Shown: in pieces, positions 15,895 through 24,122 of the stretch
Position numbering within the stretch: the stretch's first letter is position 1
Layout: each line of letters starts with the position of its first letter
Assembly: GCF_037027585.1 (NCBI RefSeq)
Contig: NZ_JAXCLE010000002.1
Location: 62,001-126,000, forward strand
Direction of reading: 5' to 3'
DNA length: 64,000 nt
Origin: Solibacillus ferritrahens
GTDB taxonomy: Bacteria; Bacillota; Bacilli; Bacillales_A; Planococcaceae
Notes under the pieces: model-generated
The model's database searches: none
Told to the model about the DNA's origin: nothing
Seen by the model: the letters and a program-made list of their open reading frames with translations, nothing else
Made by a program: the position numbers and the translations under genes

Positions 15895-18800
15895 ATGAAT
15901 ATAAGCAGATTTTCTATTAAACGTCCCGTGTTTACGATTGTTTCGATGATCTTTGTATTAATATTGGGAGTTGTTTCTTTATTTAAAATTCCAATTACTT
16001 TAATACCCGATTTGAATCCGCCTATTGGAGTTGTTGTGACAAGTTACCCTGGCGCAAGTCCAATTGAAGTTAACGAGAAAGTGACAAAGCCATTAGAAGC
16101 TTCTCTTGCTACATTGCCAGGGATAAAAAAGGTGCAGTCGACATCCCTTGAAAGCTCGAATTTAATCATTTTAGAGTTTAATTGGTCAACAAATATGGAT
16201 AAAGTGCAAACTGATATATTGCAGCGCATTGATCTTGTCCCTCTACCTGAAGATGCTGGGAGACCTAGTTTTTTGAAATTCGATCCTGCGCAGTTTCCGG
16301 TTATTCAGCTTGCACTGGCTGCTGAGAATGAAGAGATAGATATCCGACAGATAGCGGAGTCGCTGGAACAGGAATTACAACGGACTGATGGGGTAGCAAG
16401 TGTAACCGTTTCAGGGAAAATTGTTGAAGAGATTCAAATAGAGCTGGATGCGCAAAAACTTGAACAAAAAAATTTAACGCAAACGGACGTCATGCAAGTC
16501 ATACAGGCAAGTAATATCTCGATGCCTGGAGCAGAATTAAGTACAGAAGATAATCAATTATTAACGACACGTGTAGTGAGTTTATTCAATCACCCGGATG
16601 AAATAGCGAATCTTGTACTGTCCGTAAATCCATTAACAGGGGAAACCCTTAAAATTCAGGATATTGCGACTGTAGAACGAAAAGAGCAGGAAACAAATAC
16701 AATAACGCGTGCAAACGATCAGTCGGCAGTTCTGATTTCGGTTCTACAGGAATCGGGTGCAAATACTGCGAGTGTTTCTGAAACATTTCAAAAGGAGCTC
16801 GATCGTTTATTAAACGAACCACAATATAAGGGAATTGAAGCAACCATTTTATTTGACCAGGGAGATTATGTACGTTTAGCGATTAGTAATATCAGCTCAT
16901 CTCTCATTTTTGGCGGCTTATTTGCAATGCTTGTACTTCTATTCTTTTTATCTGGTATAAAAAGTCCACTTATTATTGGGATTGCAATTCCGTACTCGGT
17001 AATCGTAACATTTGTACTCATGTACTTTGCAGACTTTTCTTTAAATATTATGACGCTTGGAGCGCTTGCTTTAGGAATTGGGATGCTCGTCGATAATGCC
17101 ATAGTTGTTATTGAAAATATTGAGCGGCATTTAGAGCTCGGTGAAAGCCCAATAGAAGCAGCAATTAATGGCACAAAGGAAGTAGCTTTAGCGATTACTG
17201 CTTCAACCGTGACAACTATTGCGGTTTTTGTACCTGTTATTTTTATAAGTGGACTAATCGGTAAAATTTTTATGGAGTTCGCATTAACCATTTCATTTAG
17301 TTTGATTGCTTCACTAGCGGTTGCATTAACAGTCGTTCCAATGCTTGCAAGCCGCTTTTTACGTACGAAACCGGCAAATTCTGTTGATAAGAGACAAAGC
17401 AAGGGGCTCTATCGAAATTATACTAAAGCATTGAAATGGGTATTAAAGAGACGGACGCTCATTTTATCAATTACGGTAGGTTTACTTGTTTTATCGAGCT
17501 TTGCGGTTTACAAAACAGGTACAGAATTTTTGCCTCCGACAGATGAGGGGTTTGTATCGTTATCCGTTAAGCTTCCAAACAGTGCATCGGTTGGAAAGAC
17601 AGAGGAAATTGTTAGTGAAATAGAGGAGATGGCAAGGAAATATGAAGAAGTTGATGTCGTAGTAAGTTTAATAGGCGGCAATCAGCAATCTTTATCACGG
17701 GGGACCAGCAAGCAAAATGAAGGGGAAATTTCGATTAAGCTTGTTGAATTATCCGAACGTAATCGTTCGATTTTTGACTTTGTAGAGCAATTTGAAAAGC
17801 GGGTTCAGCAGCAAATTGGAGAGCGAGCGGAAGTAAGCTTTTCACTTTCTTCTTCATCAGGTTCGACTCCAAATTCATTATCATTCCGAGTCACCGATAG
17901 TAATGAACAGCGGTTAAAAGAGACAGTCACTCAAATTCAGCAAAAGCTTACAAATATTGATTCGATTGTCGAGGTTACAACTGATTTGGATGAGGTGAAA
18001 GAAGAAATCCAAGTGGAAGTAAAGCGGGATGAAGCAAATCAATATGGCTTGTTGCCTTCACAAATTGCTCAAACAGTCAATATGATGACTCGTGGTGCCT
18101 TTACAACACAGATTATCGCTGATGACAGTGAAGTGTTGGGCGTGTATACAGGCTTTGGCAAAGCTTTTCGGGAAGATGTAGAAGCTCTTAAAAAGATGAA
18201 GCTTCGTACGAATGCTGGTGTATTTGTAGAACTGCAGGAAATTGCAACAATTGAAATCCAAGAATCGCAGACGGCCATTCGTCGGTCGGATCAAGCCGCA
18301 GCTATTGCAATTTTTGTGAAATATCAAACTTCAGAATCATTGAGCGGTATTTCCAAAAAGGTGGATGAAGCAATTCAGCAAATAGGGATTCCATCGACAA
18401 CGAAAATTGTATTTGGCGGTGACCGAGAACTATTTGATAGCGCAAAGCAAGATATGATCTTAGCGATTATACTTGCTGTAATACTTATTTATCTCGTAAT
18501 GGGCGCTCAATTTGAGTCATTTAAGCTTCCATTTGTTATGATGTTTAGTGTTCCTTTAATGTTAATAGGGGTTGCAGCTTCATTATATTTAACAAATACA
18601 TTGCTAGGGGTAACGGCGATTATTGGGATACTCATATTGGTGGGGATTGTTGTAAATAACGGAATTGTCCTTATTGATTATATTAACCAAAAACGTCAGC
18701 GAGGATTAAATGTTACGGATGCAATTATTGTAGGGGCTCAAGACCGGATACGCCCAATATTAATGACGGCTTTAACGACAATTCTAGGCTTAGTCCCATT

Positions 18801-18939
18801 AGCACTTGGAATAGGAGAAGGTACGGAAATGAATCAACCAATGGCCATCGTTGTTATTGGGGGGTTAATAAGCTCAACAATTTTAACATTGTTTATCGTA
18901 CCAATCATTTACAGCTTAATTGAAAAAGAAACAAAGTAA
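15895..18939 (+). CDS. swrC: RND-family efflux pump (SwrC/AcrB-like)
   Basis: This 1014-residue RND transporter has twelve predicted membrane segments, with two large external loops between TM1-2 and TM7-8. Typical stretches are FSIKRPVFTIVSMIF at the N-terminus, LGALALGIGMLVDNAIVVIENI in TM4 with the proton-relay Asp, and GIVVNNGIVLIDYI in TM10. The closest named family is SwrC (YerP) of Bacillus subtilis, which exports surfactin and other amphiphiles. Gram-positives lack the outer-membrane channel, and no adaptor gene is adjacent. RBS GAAAGGA precedes ATG 15895. Confidence 0.88.
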   Translation: MNISRFSIKRPVFTIVSMIFVLILGVVSLFKIPITLIPDLNPPIGVVVTSYPGASPIEVNEKVTKPLEASLATLPGIKKVQSTSLESSNLIILEFNWSTNMDKVQTDILQRIDLVPLPEDAGRPSFLKFDPAQFPVIQLALAAENEEIDIRQIAESLEQELQRTDGVASVTVSGKIVEEIQIELDAQKLEQKNLTQTDVMQVIQASNISMPGAELSTEDNQLLTTRVVSLFNHPDEIANLVLSVNPLTGETLKIQDIATVERKEQETNTITRANDQSAVLISVLQESGANTASVSETFQKELDRLLNEPQYKGIEATILFDQGDYVRLAISNISSSLIFGGLFAMLVLLFFLSGIKSPLIIGIAIPYSVIVTFVLMYFADFSLNIMTLGALALGIGMLVDNAIVVIENIERHLELGESPIEAAINGTKEVALAITASTVTTIAVFVPVIFISGLIGKIFMEFALTISFSLIASLAVALTVVPMLASRFLRTKPANSVDKRQSKGLYRNYTKALKWVLKRRTLILSITVGLLVLSSFAVYKTGTEFLPPTDEGFVSLSVKLPNSASVGKTEEIVSEIEEMARKYEEVDVVVSLIGGNQQSLSRGTSKQNEGEISIKLVELSERNRSIFDFVEQFEKRVQQQIGERAEVSFSLSSSSGSTPNSLSFRVTDSNEQRLKETVTQIQQKLTNIDSIVEVTTDLDEVKEEIQVEVKRDEANQYGLLPSQIAQTVNMMTRGAFTTQIIADDSEVLGVYTGFGKAFREDVEALKKMKLRTNAGVFVELQEIATIEIQESQTAIRRSDQAAAIAIFVKYQTSESLSGISKKVDEAIQQIGIPSTTKIVFGGDRELFDSAKQDMILAIILAVILIYLVMGAQFESFKLPFVMMFSVPLMLIGVAASLYLTNTLLGVTAIIGILILVGIVVNNGIVLIDYINQKRQRGLNVTDAIIVGAQDRIRPILMTALTTILGLVPLALGIGEGTEMNQPMAIVVIGGLISSTILTLFIVPIIYSLIEKETK

Positions 18940-19115
18940 TGTTTGCTAAAGCACATTTATTTACTTCAGAACATGGAACTGCGTAGCATCCGACAGAAGG
19001 ACATCATACTATAATGCTGGTCCCAAGAAAGCGTCGTAAGTGAATTTACGTAATACAGCAAAGAGTATTAAATTTATTTCATTTGTAAAGTTTTGATGAT
19101 TTTTGGAAGAAAGAT
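18940..19115. other. Intergenic segment with unexplained structured sequence
   Basis: Between swrC and the riboswitch promoter lies a GC-richer patch (about 18965-19070) unlike the surrounding AT-rich DNA. It has short pairings: CGTAA/TTACG around 19034-19050, AGCAT/ATGCT, and GGAC/GTCC. No convincing ORF is present and I recognise no RNA family. It could be a small RNA, a degenerate repeat or a swrC 3' structure. Confidence 0.35.
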
Positions 19116-19144
19116 TTGATTTTTCAATACATTATCGTTAAAAT
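19116..19144 (+). promoter_or_regulatory. Promoter of the riboswitch-terC unit
   Basis: TTGATT (19116-19121), a 17-base spacer and TAAAAT (19139-19144) would start transcription near 19151, about 30 bases before the aptamer. Confidence 0.5.
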
Positions 19145-19181
19145 AGCAATATAATTGAATTGAATATCCATTGACATTTGT

Positions 19182-19314
19182 CAAAGGGGAGTAGCTATAA
19201 GGAATTAAAATAGTAGCTTGTTAAGATGGCCACTACTTTTAGTTGAACTTACTTCACATTCGTCATTACATGGTTAGGAGCCATCGGGTGTGATAGCATA
19301 AAATGTGCTTAGCA
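19182..19314 (+). ncRNA. yybP-ykoY manganese riboswitch aptamer
   Basis: The segment opens with CAAAGGGGAGTAGC, the conserved 5' core of the yybP-ykoY class. It closes with GTTAGGAGCCATCGGGTG, TGTGATAGC and the final paired region before a terminator. It precedes a TerC-family gene, the usual partner of this class. The family senses Mn2+ and turns expression on. I assigned it by motif and context; a covariance search would fix the exact ends. Confidence 0.82.
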
Positions 19315-19356
19315 AGACCTTTGCCTATTTTTATAGGCAGAGGTCTTTTCTTTTTG
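19315..19356 (+). terminator. Riboswitch-controlled terminator before terC
   Basis: Arms AGACCTTTGCCTAT and ATAGGCAGAGGTCT are followed by TTTTCTTTTT. It directly follows the aptamer and lies about 85 bases before the gene, so it is the expression platform. Confidence 0.88.
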
Positions 19357-19441
19357 GCAAAAATAAGTGGATTTTTTTCAACTATCAATAATAAATGCCT
19401 GAATATTTGGCTACAAGTAAATTATTAGGAGGGAAACTTTC

Positions 19442-20206
19442 ATGGAAGCAATTTTATTAGAATATGCATGGGTACTACTTGTATTAATTTTCCTTGAGGG
19501 GCTTTTGGCTGCTGATAATGCAGTCGTAATGGCGGTAATGGTAAAACATTTACCGAAAGAGCAACAGAAGAAAGCATTATTTTACGGATTATTTGGGGCA
19601 TTCTTGTTCCGCTTTATCGCACTGTTTTTAATAACGTTTTTAGCAAAATACTGGGAAATACAAGCGCTTGGTGCAGCTTATTTATTATTCATTTCCATAA
19701 AGCATTTATATGATAATCACTTTAAGAAGCAAGATGAGAGTCTAGAAATAAAAGAAGGAAAAGGCTCTGGCTTCTGGATGACAGTGTTAAAAGTCGAGCT
19801 TGCTGATATTGCTTTTGCAATTGACTCAATGCTTGCAGCAGTAGCGATTGCAATTACGTTGCCGCATATCGGTGACTATCATATCGGTGGAATTAATGCA
19901 GGTCCATTCGCGGTTATGTTCCTAGGTGGTTTTATCGGACTTGTTATTATGCGATTTGCAGCTCAAATGTTTGTTAAGCTATTAAATAACTATCCAACAC
20001 TGGAAACGACAGCTTTCCTAATTGTAGGCTGGGTTGGGGTAAAGTTAGCGGTGTTAGCATTAGGTCACGAAAATCTAGCTATTATTGACCCACATTTCCC
20101 GCATTCAACAATGTGGAAAGTCATCTTCTGGGCAGTACTGCTTGGTCTTGTAATCGGCGGCTACTTAGTAAGTGTGTATAAAAATAAAAAAGAACAGGCA
20201 AGTTAA
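19442..20206 (+). CDS. ykoY: TerC-family membrane protein, likely Mn2+ exporter
   Basis: The 254-residue protein has seven or so membrane segments and the two TerC acidic motifs: EGLLAADNAVVMA near the N-terminus and ELADIAFAIDSMLAA in the middle. TerC proteins of this type (YkoY/MeeY, YceF/MeeF) export Mn2+ and help metallate secreted enzymes such as LTA synthase. The upstream Mn2+ riboswitch strongly supports induction by manganese. TAGGAGGG precedes ATG 19442. A terminator follows at 20219-20249. Confidence 0.88.
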   Translation: MEAILLEYAWVLLVLIFLEGLLAADNAVVMAVMVKHLPKEQQKKALFYGLFGAFLFRFIALFLITFLAKYWEIQALGAAYLLFISIKHLYDNHFKKQDESLEIKEGKGSGFWMTVLKVELADIAFAIDSMLAAVAIAITLPHIGDYHIGGINAGPFAVMFLGGFIGLVIMRFAAQMFVKLLNNYPTLETTAFLIVGWVGVKLAVLALGHENLAIIDPHFPHSTMWKVIFWAVLLGLVIGGYLVSVYKNKKEQAS

Positions 20207-20218
20207 ATGTTTTTTTGG

Positions 20219-20249
20219 AGATACTTCTGTAATGAAGTATCTTCTTTTC
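20219..20249 (+). terminator. Terminator of the terC gene
   Basis: Nine-base arms AGATACTTC and GAAGTATCT surround a 6-base loop and are followed by TCTTTTC. Confidence 0.75.
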
Positions 20250-20307
20250 ATTTCCAAAAGAATTCATTATACTAGAAAAAATGTAACAATTATTGGAGGC
20301 CATTTGT

Positions 20308-21657
20308 ATGCCTTTTAAAAAAATAGAAAGGCGAACTATTACGCCTTTCCAAATACTAATCACATATTATTCTATTGCTATTCTTATTTCATATTTACTG
20401 TTACGTATTCCAGGGGTTCATATAGAGGGTGTGAGCGTTTCACATTTAGATAGCTTTTTTACGGCTGTGAGCGCGGTCAGTGTGACAGGTTTAACAACGG
20501 TTACGGTTGCTGAAACGTATAGTGGCTTTGGGCTAACGATGATATTGCTCATCCTTCAATTTGGAGCTATTGGTATAATGTCAATCGGTACTTTTCTTTG
20601 GCTGCTGTTCGGAAAAAAGATTGGCATGCGTGAACGACAGCTAATCATGATTGACCATAACCAATACAATTTATCCGGAGTTGTTGCATTAATTCGCCAA
20701 ATTGCAAAGCTGCTTTTAATGATTGAATTTACAGGTGCACTTATTTTAGCTATACATTTCAAGCGTTATTTTGCGACTTGGGAAGAGGCAGCGATAAACG
20801 GAATATTTGCAGCGATATCTGCAACGACAAACGGTGGCTTTGATATTACCGGGATGAGTTTACAGCCATTTCATCACGACTATTTCGTTCAGTTTGTTTG
20901 TATGATTTTAATATTCCTAGGAGCAATTGGTTTTCCTGTTTTAATTGAAGTGAAGACATATTTAATGAAAAAAGACCCGGCATTTCGTTTTAGCTTATTT
21001 ACAAAGCTGACAACTGTAACATATGTAGCATTATTTGCTTTTGGTGCTGTCGTTATTTTTATCATTGAAATTTTTCAGTCATTTAAAGGAATGCGGTGGC
21101 ATGAGGCGGTATTTTCAGCAATGTTCCACTCAGTCTCTACAAGATCTGCAGGTTTAACAACATATGATGTCACCTCATTTAATGAAGCGACTCAGCTATT
21201 TATGAGTGTGCTCATGTTTATCGGAGCATCGCCTAGTTCTGTTGGTGGGGGAATTCGAACGACAACATTTGCGATTGTTATTTTGTTTTTAATTGCATTT
21301 TCCCGTGGACAATCCGACATACAGGTTTTTAATCGTGAAATTCACCTTATCGATGTTTACCGCTCTTTCGCAGTGTTAATTTTTGCAATAATTATGGTAC
21401 TGGGCGCGGCGATGGTGTTATTTATTACAGAAACACATGCTACGATGATTGAAGTCATATTTGAAATAACCTCGGCTTTCGGAACATGTGGGATGTCGTT
21501 AGGCATAACGGAAGAGCTGACTGCCTTTGGGAAAATGGTAATTATGGTTCTTATGTTTGTAGGCCGAGTTGGACTAATCTCATTTCTCTATACAATCGGA
21601 GGTTCATCAAGCAAGAAAAAATACCATTATCCAAAAGAGCGGATCATCATAGGATAA
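20308..21657 (+). CDS. ktrD: Potassium transporter membrane subunit (KtrB/KtrD type)
   Basis: This 449-residue member of the TrkH/KtrB superfamily has four membrane-pore-membrane repeats. The P-loops carry the expected selectivity glycines: SVTGLTT, ATTNGGFD, STRSAGLTT and FGTCGMSLG. It should form the Na+-coupled K+ channel subunit gated by a cytosolic RCK protein, the best candidate being KtrC at 46321-46983. ATG 20308 has GGAGG 8 bases upstream; the TTG at 20293 precedes that RBS and is rejected. The name ktrD rather than ktrB rests on KtrC being the only partner in view. Confidence 0.82.
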   Translation: MPFKKIERRTITPFQILITYYSIAILISYLLLRIPGVHIEGVSVSHLDSFFTAVSAVSVTGLTTVTVAETYSGFGLTMILLILQFGAIGIMSIGTFLWLLFGKKIGMRERQLIMIDHNQYNLSGVVALIRQIAKLLLMIEFTGALILAIHFKRYFATWEEAAINGIFAAISATTNGGFDITGMSLQPFHHDYFVQFVCMILIFLGAIGFPVLIEVKTYLMKKDPAFRFSLFTKLTTVTYVALFAFGAVVIFIIEIFQSFKGMRWHEAVFSAMFHSVSTRSAGLTTYDVTSFNEATQLFMSVLMFIGASPSSVGGGIRTTTFAIVILFLIAFSRGQSDIQVFNREIHLIDVYRSFAVLIFAIIMVLGAAMVLFITETHATMIEVIFEITSAFGTCGMSLGITEELTAFGKMVIMVLMFVGRVGLISFLYTIGGSSSKKKYHYPKERIIIG

Positions 21658-21683
21658 ATATTAAACTGATTATATTCTTAAGT

Positions 21684-21720
21684 AAAACATCCATTTCTCG
21701 AAGGGGAAATGGATGTTTTA
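21684..21720. terminator. Bidirectional terminator
   Basis: Fourteen-base arms (AAAACATCCATTTC and complement) are flanked by A on the left and T on the right, between ktrD (+) and a small membrane gene (-). Confidence 0.85.
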
Positions 21721-21736
21721 ATTTTCAGTAATAAAC

Positions 21737-22024
21737 TTATCGTTCCTCCAGTGTTAGAACCATTAATCTATAAATAACATAAAGCCCGATGTACGCACCA
21801 GAAATTAAAAAAAGTTCATTTAAAAATAGGGCATGTATTTTCGTCATAAATACAGCATCATCAATAATGATTTGATATATCGAAGTGGATGCAATACTGC
21901 CAAAAATAATGACAAAAATAACTGCCAATATATTAAAAACAATTGCTAACTTACTGATTTTTTTTCTTAAATAAATCATAATGAGCGGAACAACAATAGT
22001 TGAAGCTACTAAAATAATTTTCAA
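21737..22024 (-). CDS. Small membrane protein of unknown function
   Basis: This 95-residue protein has three or four membrane segments and little else: KIILVASTIVVPLIMIYL, then a loop with KK, two central hydrophobic segments and a C-terminal one ending in LTLEER. I do not recognise a family. TTG 22024 is chosen because GAGGAG lies about 8 bases upstream; longer frames up to 22126 have no RBS. It shares a terminator with ktrD on the opposite strand. No functional context is evident. Confidence 0.65.
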   Translation of the reverse strand: MKIILVASTIVVPLIMIYLRKKISKLAIVFNILAVIFVIIFGSIASTSIYQIIIDDAVFMTKIHALFLNELFLISGAYIGLYVIYRLMVLTLEER

Positions 22025-22165
22025 AACTACACTCCTCTCTTTTATTTGAATTATGCCCTCTTTTTTGGGGTATAAAACGAATAGGTTGACTGTAGCTCTG
22101 ATAAGAATGGACACCATGAAAAACAAATGAATGATTCTAAAGCGAAAAAGTAATAAGTATTCACT

Positions 22166-22217
22166 TCATCTAAAAACGCTGCCCACTCAATATCAAGAGT
22201 TTGCAGCGTTTTTAGAT
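22166..22217 (-). terminator. Terminator of the radical SAM gene
   Basis: Fifteen-base arms (22167-22181 and 22202-22216) enclose a 20-base loop. It follows the stop codon on the - strand directly. Confidence 0.7.
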
Positions 22218-22222
22218 TTAAA

Positions 22223-23956
22223 TTATTTAAATGTACTGAAATAAGGCTGTTGCCCGTTGCGGAAGTAGGTGAATAAATAACCCGTTTTCTTTTGTGGGGC
22301 ACCGACTTCATAATTTTGTAAATCGATGTGGAACGGAATAATTAAAGAATGCTTAAATAATTCCCTTTCAGGAATTTGCATTGCTTCAAATTTCTCGCCT
22401 ACGAGAGAGGGATTTTCTTTAATACTTCCATAGACATCCTTCATTTCATCCTCAGAAAGGCGATCGTCCCACCAAAGTTTACGTGGCTGGAACTGCTGGC
22501 CCTGAAGGAAGTCGTATTTCATCAAGCTTGTAATCACTTCTAAATCGACATCCTGGACCGTTTGCAGAAACTCAAGTAAGCGACGGAATAAATCCTCAAG
22601 CTGATGTCCGATTCGTGACCAACCTTTCGTTTCCCAATACGTACCAAAGCTTTGGAAGAAATCGAATGGCGTATCAAATACTTTTGTTACTAAATATTCA
22701 ATCGTATTGTCCATACGGTGTGCATTCCAATACTTTTCCAGCACGTCTTCTGCATGTTTAATCCGTACGATATCATCGAACGTTAACACATTATTGGAGA
22801 AAATCTCATAAGGCGAAATATCAACATATGTGTAGCCATACTTTTCGGCTTCCAGTCGTAAGCCTGTCCCACGCAATAGTTTTAAGAAGCCAAGCTGTAA
22901 TTCTTCAGGACGCATTGCAAATACATCATTAAAAGTTTTGCGGAATGATGCATAATCTTCTTCAGGCAGACCGGCAATTAAATCCAGATGCTGATCGATT
23001 TTGCCGCCCTCTTTTACCATTGTGACAGTACGTGTAAGCTTTTCAAAGTTTTGGCGACGTTTTACCAGGTCATTCGTTAAATCATTTGTTGATTGGACAC
23101 CGATTTCAAAACGGAACAGCCCTTTTGGAGCATTATCATTTAAAAACTGAATAACTTCAGGACGCATAATGTCGGCTGTAATTTCAAACTGGAACACGAC
23201 ACCTGGCTGATGCTCATCAATTAAAAATTGGAACATTTCCATCGCATAGCTTCGGCTAATATTAAAGGTACGATCTACGAATTTAATCGTTCTTGCGCCA
23301 TTGTCCATTAAGTAGCGGATATCTTCTTTAATCTTTTCACGGTTAAAGTAGCGGACTCCTACTTCAATTGAAGACAAACAGAATTGACAGCTAAAAGGAC
23401 ACCCACGGCTCGTTTCAATATATTGAATTCGTTTACCTAAATGAGGTAAATCTTCTTCGAAACGGAAAGGTGAAGCAATTTCACGTAAATCGATTTTAGG
23501 CGGTTGTGCGTGGATTTTTAATTTGCCTTCTTCCAAATAGCAGATTCCAGGTACTTTTTCTAATGGAAGCTCTCCATTAAAATAACGGAGCATTTCCTTA
23601 AATGAAACTTCTCCTTCACCCATTATAATGTAGTCAATTTCTTCGTGTTTACGAATCCATTCATGGACATCGTAAGAAACTTCCGGACCGCCCAATACGA
23701 TTTTGACATTGGGTAATACCGTTTTTAACATACGAATTACAGCAATCGTCTCATTGATGTTCCAAATATAACAGCTAAATCCAACAACATCCGGTTTCTT
23801 CTGGAATATATCAGATACAATATTAAATGCAGGATCTTTAATCGTATATTCAGCAAGCTCACAATCGAATTCAGGCTGGGCTGCTGCTTTTAAATAGCGA
23901 ATCGCTAAATTTGTATGAATATATTTTGCATTAAGTGTACTTAATATGATTTTCAT
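22223..23956 (-). CDS. B12-binding-domain radical SAM enzyme (DUF4080 type)
   Basis: The 577-residue protein has an N-terminal cobalamin-binding-like domain (about 1-140, including KPDVVGFSCYIWN and VLGGPEVS). The radical SAM core carries TSRGCPFSCQFC, the CxxxCxxC that holds the 4Fe-4S cluster and cleaves SAM. The long C-terminal region fits DUF4080 proteins. The substrate is unknown; related enzymes do methylations or modify tRNA or secondary metabolites. GAGGAG precedes ATG 23956. It is monocistronic with its own terminator and has no partner gene. Confidence 0.85.
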   Translation of the reverse strand: MKIILSTLNAKYIHTNLAIRYLKAAAQPEFDCELAEYTIKDPAFNIVSDIFQKKPDVVGFSCYIWNINETIAVIRMLKTVLPNVKIVLGGPEVSYDVHEWIRKHEEIDYIIMGEGEVSFKEMLRYFNGELPLEKVPGICYLEEGKLKIHAQPPKIDLREIASPFRFEEDLPHLGKRIQYIETSRGCPFSCQFCLSSIEVGVRYFNREKIKEDIRYLMDNGARTIKFVDRTFNISRSYAMEMFQFLIDEHQPGVVFQFEITADIMRPEVIQFLNDNAPKGLFRFEIGVQSTNDLTNDLVKRRQNFEKLTRTVTMVKEGGKIDQHLDLIAGLPEEDYASFRKTFNDVFAMRPEELQLGFLKLLRGTGLRLEAEKYGYTYVDISPYEIFSNNVLTFDDIVRIKHAEDVLEKYWNAHRMDNTIEYLVTKVFDTPFDFFQSFGTYWETKGWSRIGHQLEDLFRRLLEFLQTVQDVDLEVITSLMKYDFLQGQQFQPRKLWWDDRLSEDEMKDVYGSIKENPSLVGEKFEAMQIPERELFKHSLIIPFHIDLQNYEVGAPQKKTGYLFTYFRNGQQPYFSTFK

Positions 23957-24122
23957 TATTTTATTCTCCTCTTCATAGACTCTATTGTAGCAGTGTAAAC
24001 AGCTTCAAACAATATGGGATAATATACCCATTTTATTACAAATGTAAATATGAAATAATATAATAATAACAAGTATATTTCAGAAAATTCTATAACTTCT
24101 AAAAAATGGGGGAAATAATGTA

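Noticed and set aside
16866..17402. 178-codon open frame antisense to swrC
   Set aside because: It lies wholly within a conserved transporter gene, has no RBS and gives a low-complexity Ile/Ala/Ser-rich translation typical of shadow frames.
19017..19043. Short ATG frame (MLVPRKRR) in the swrC-terC gap
   Set aside because: Fewer than ten codons, no RBS; not supported as a gene.
19171..19184. TTGACA just before the riboswitch, as a -35 box
   Set aside because: It is only about 10 bases from the conserved aptamer 5' end, so transcription would start inside the aptamer. It is also half of a TTGACA-TT-TGTCAA inverted repeat and more likely part of the leader.
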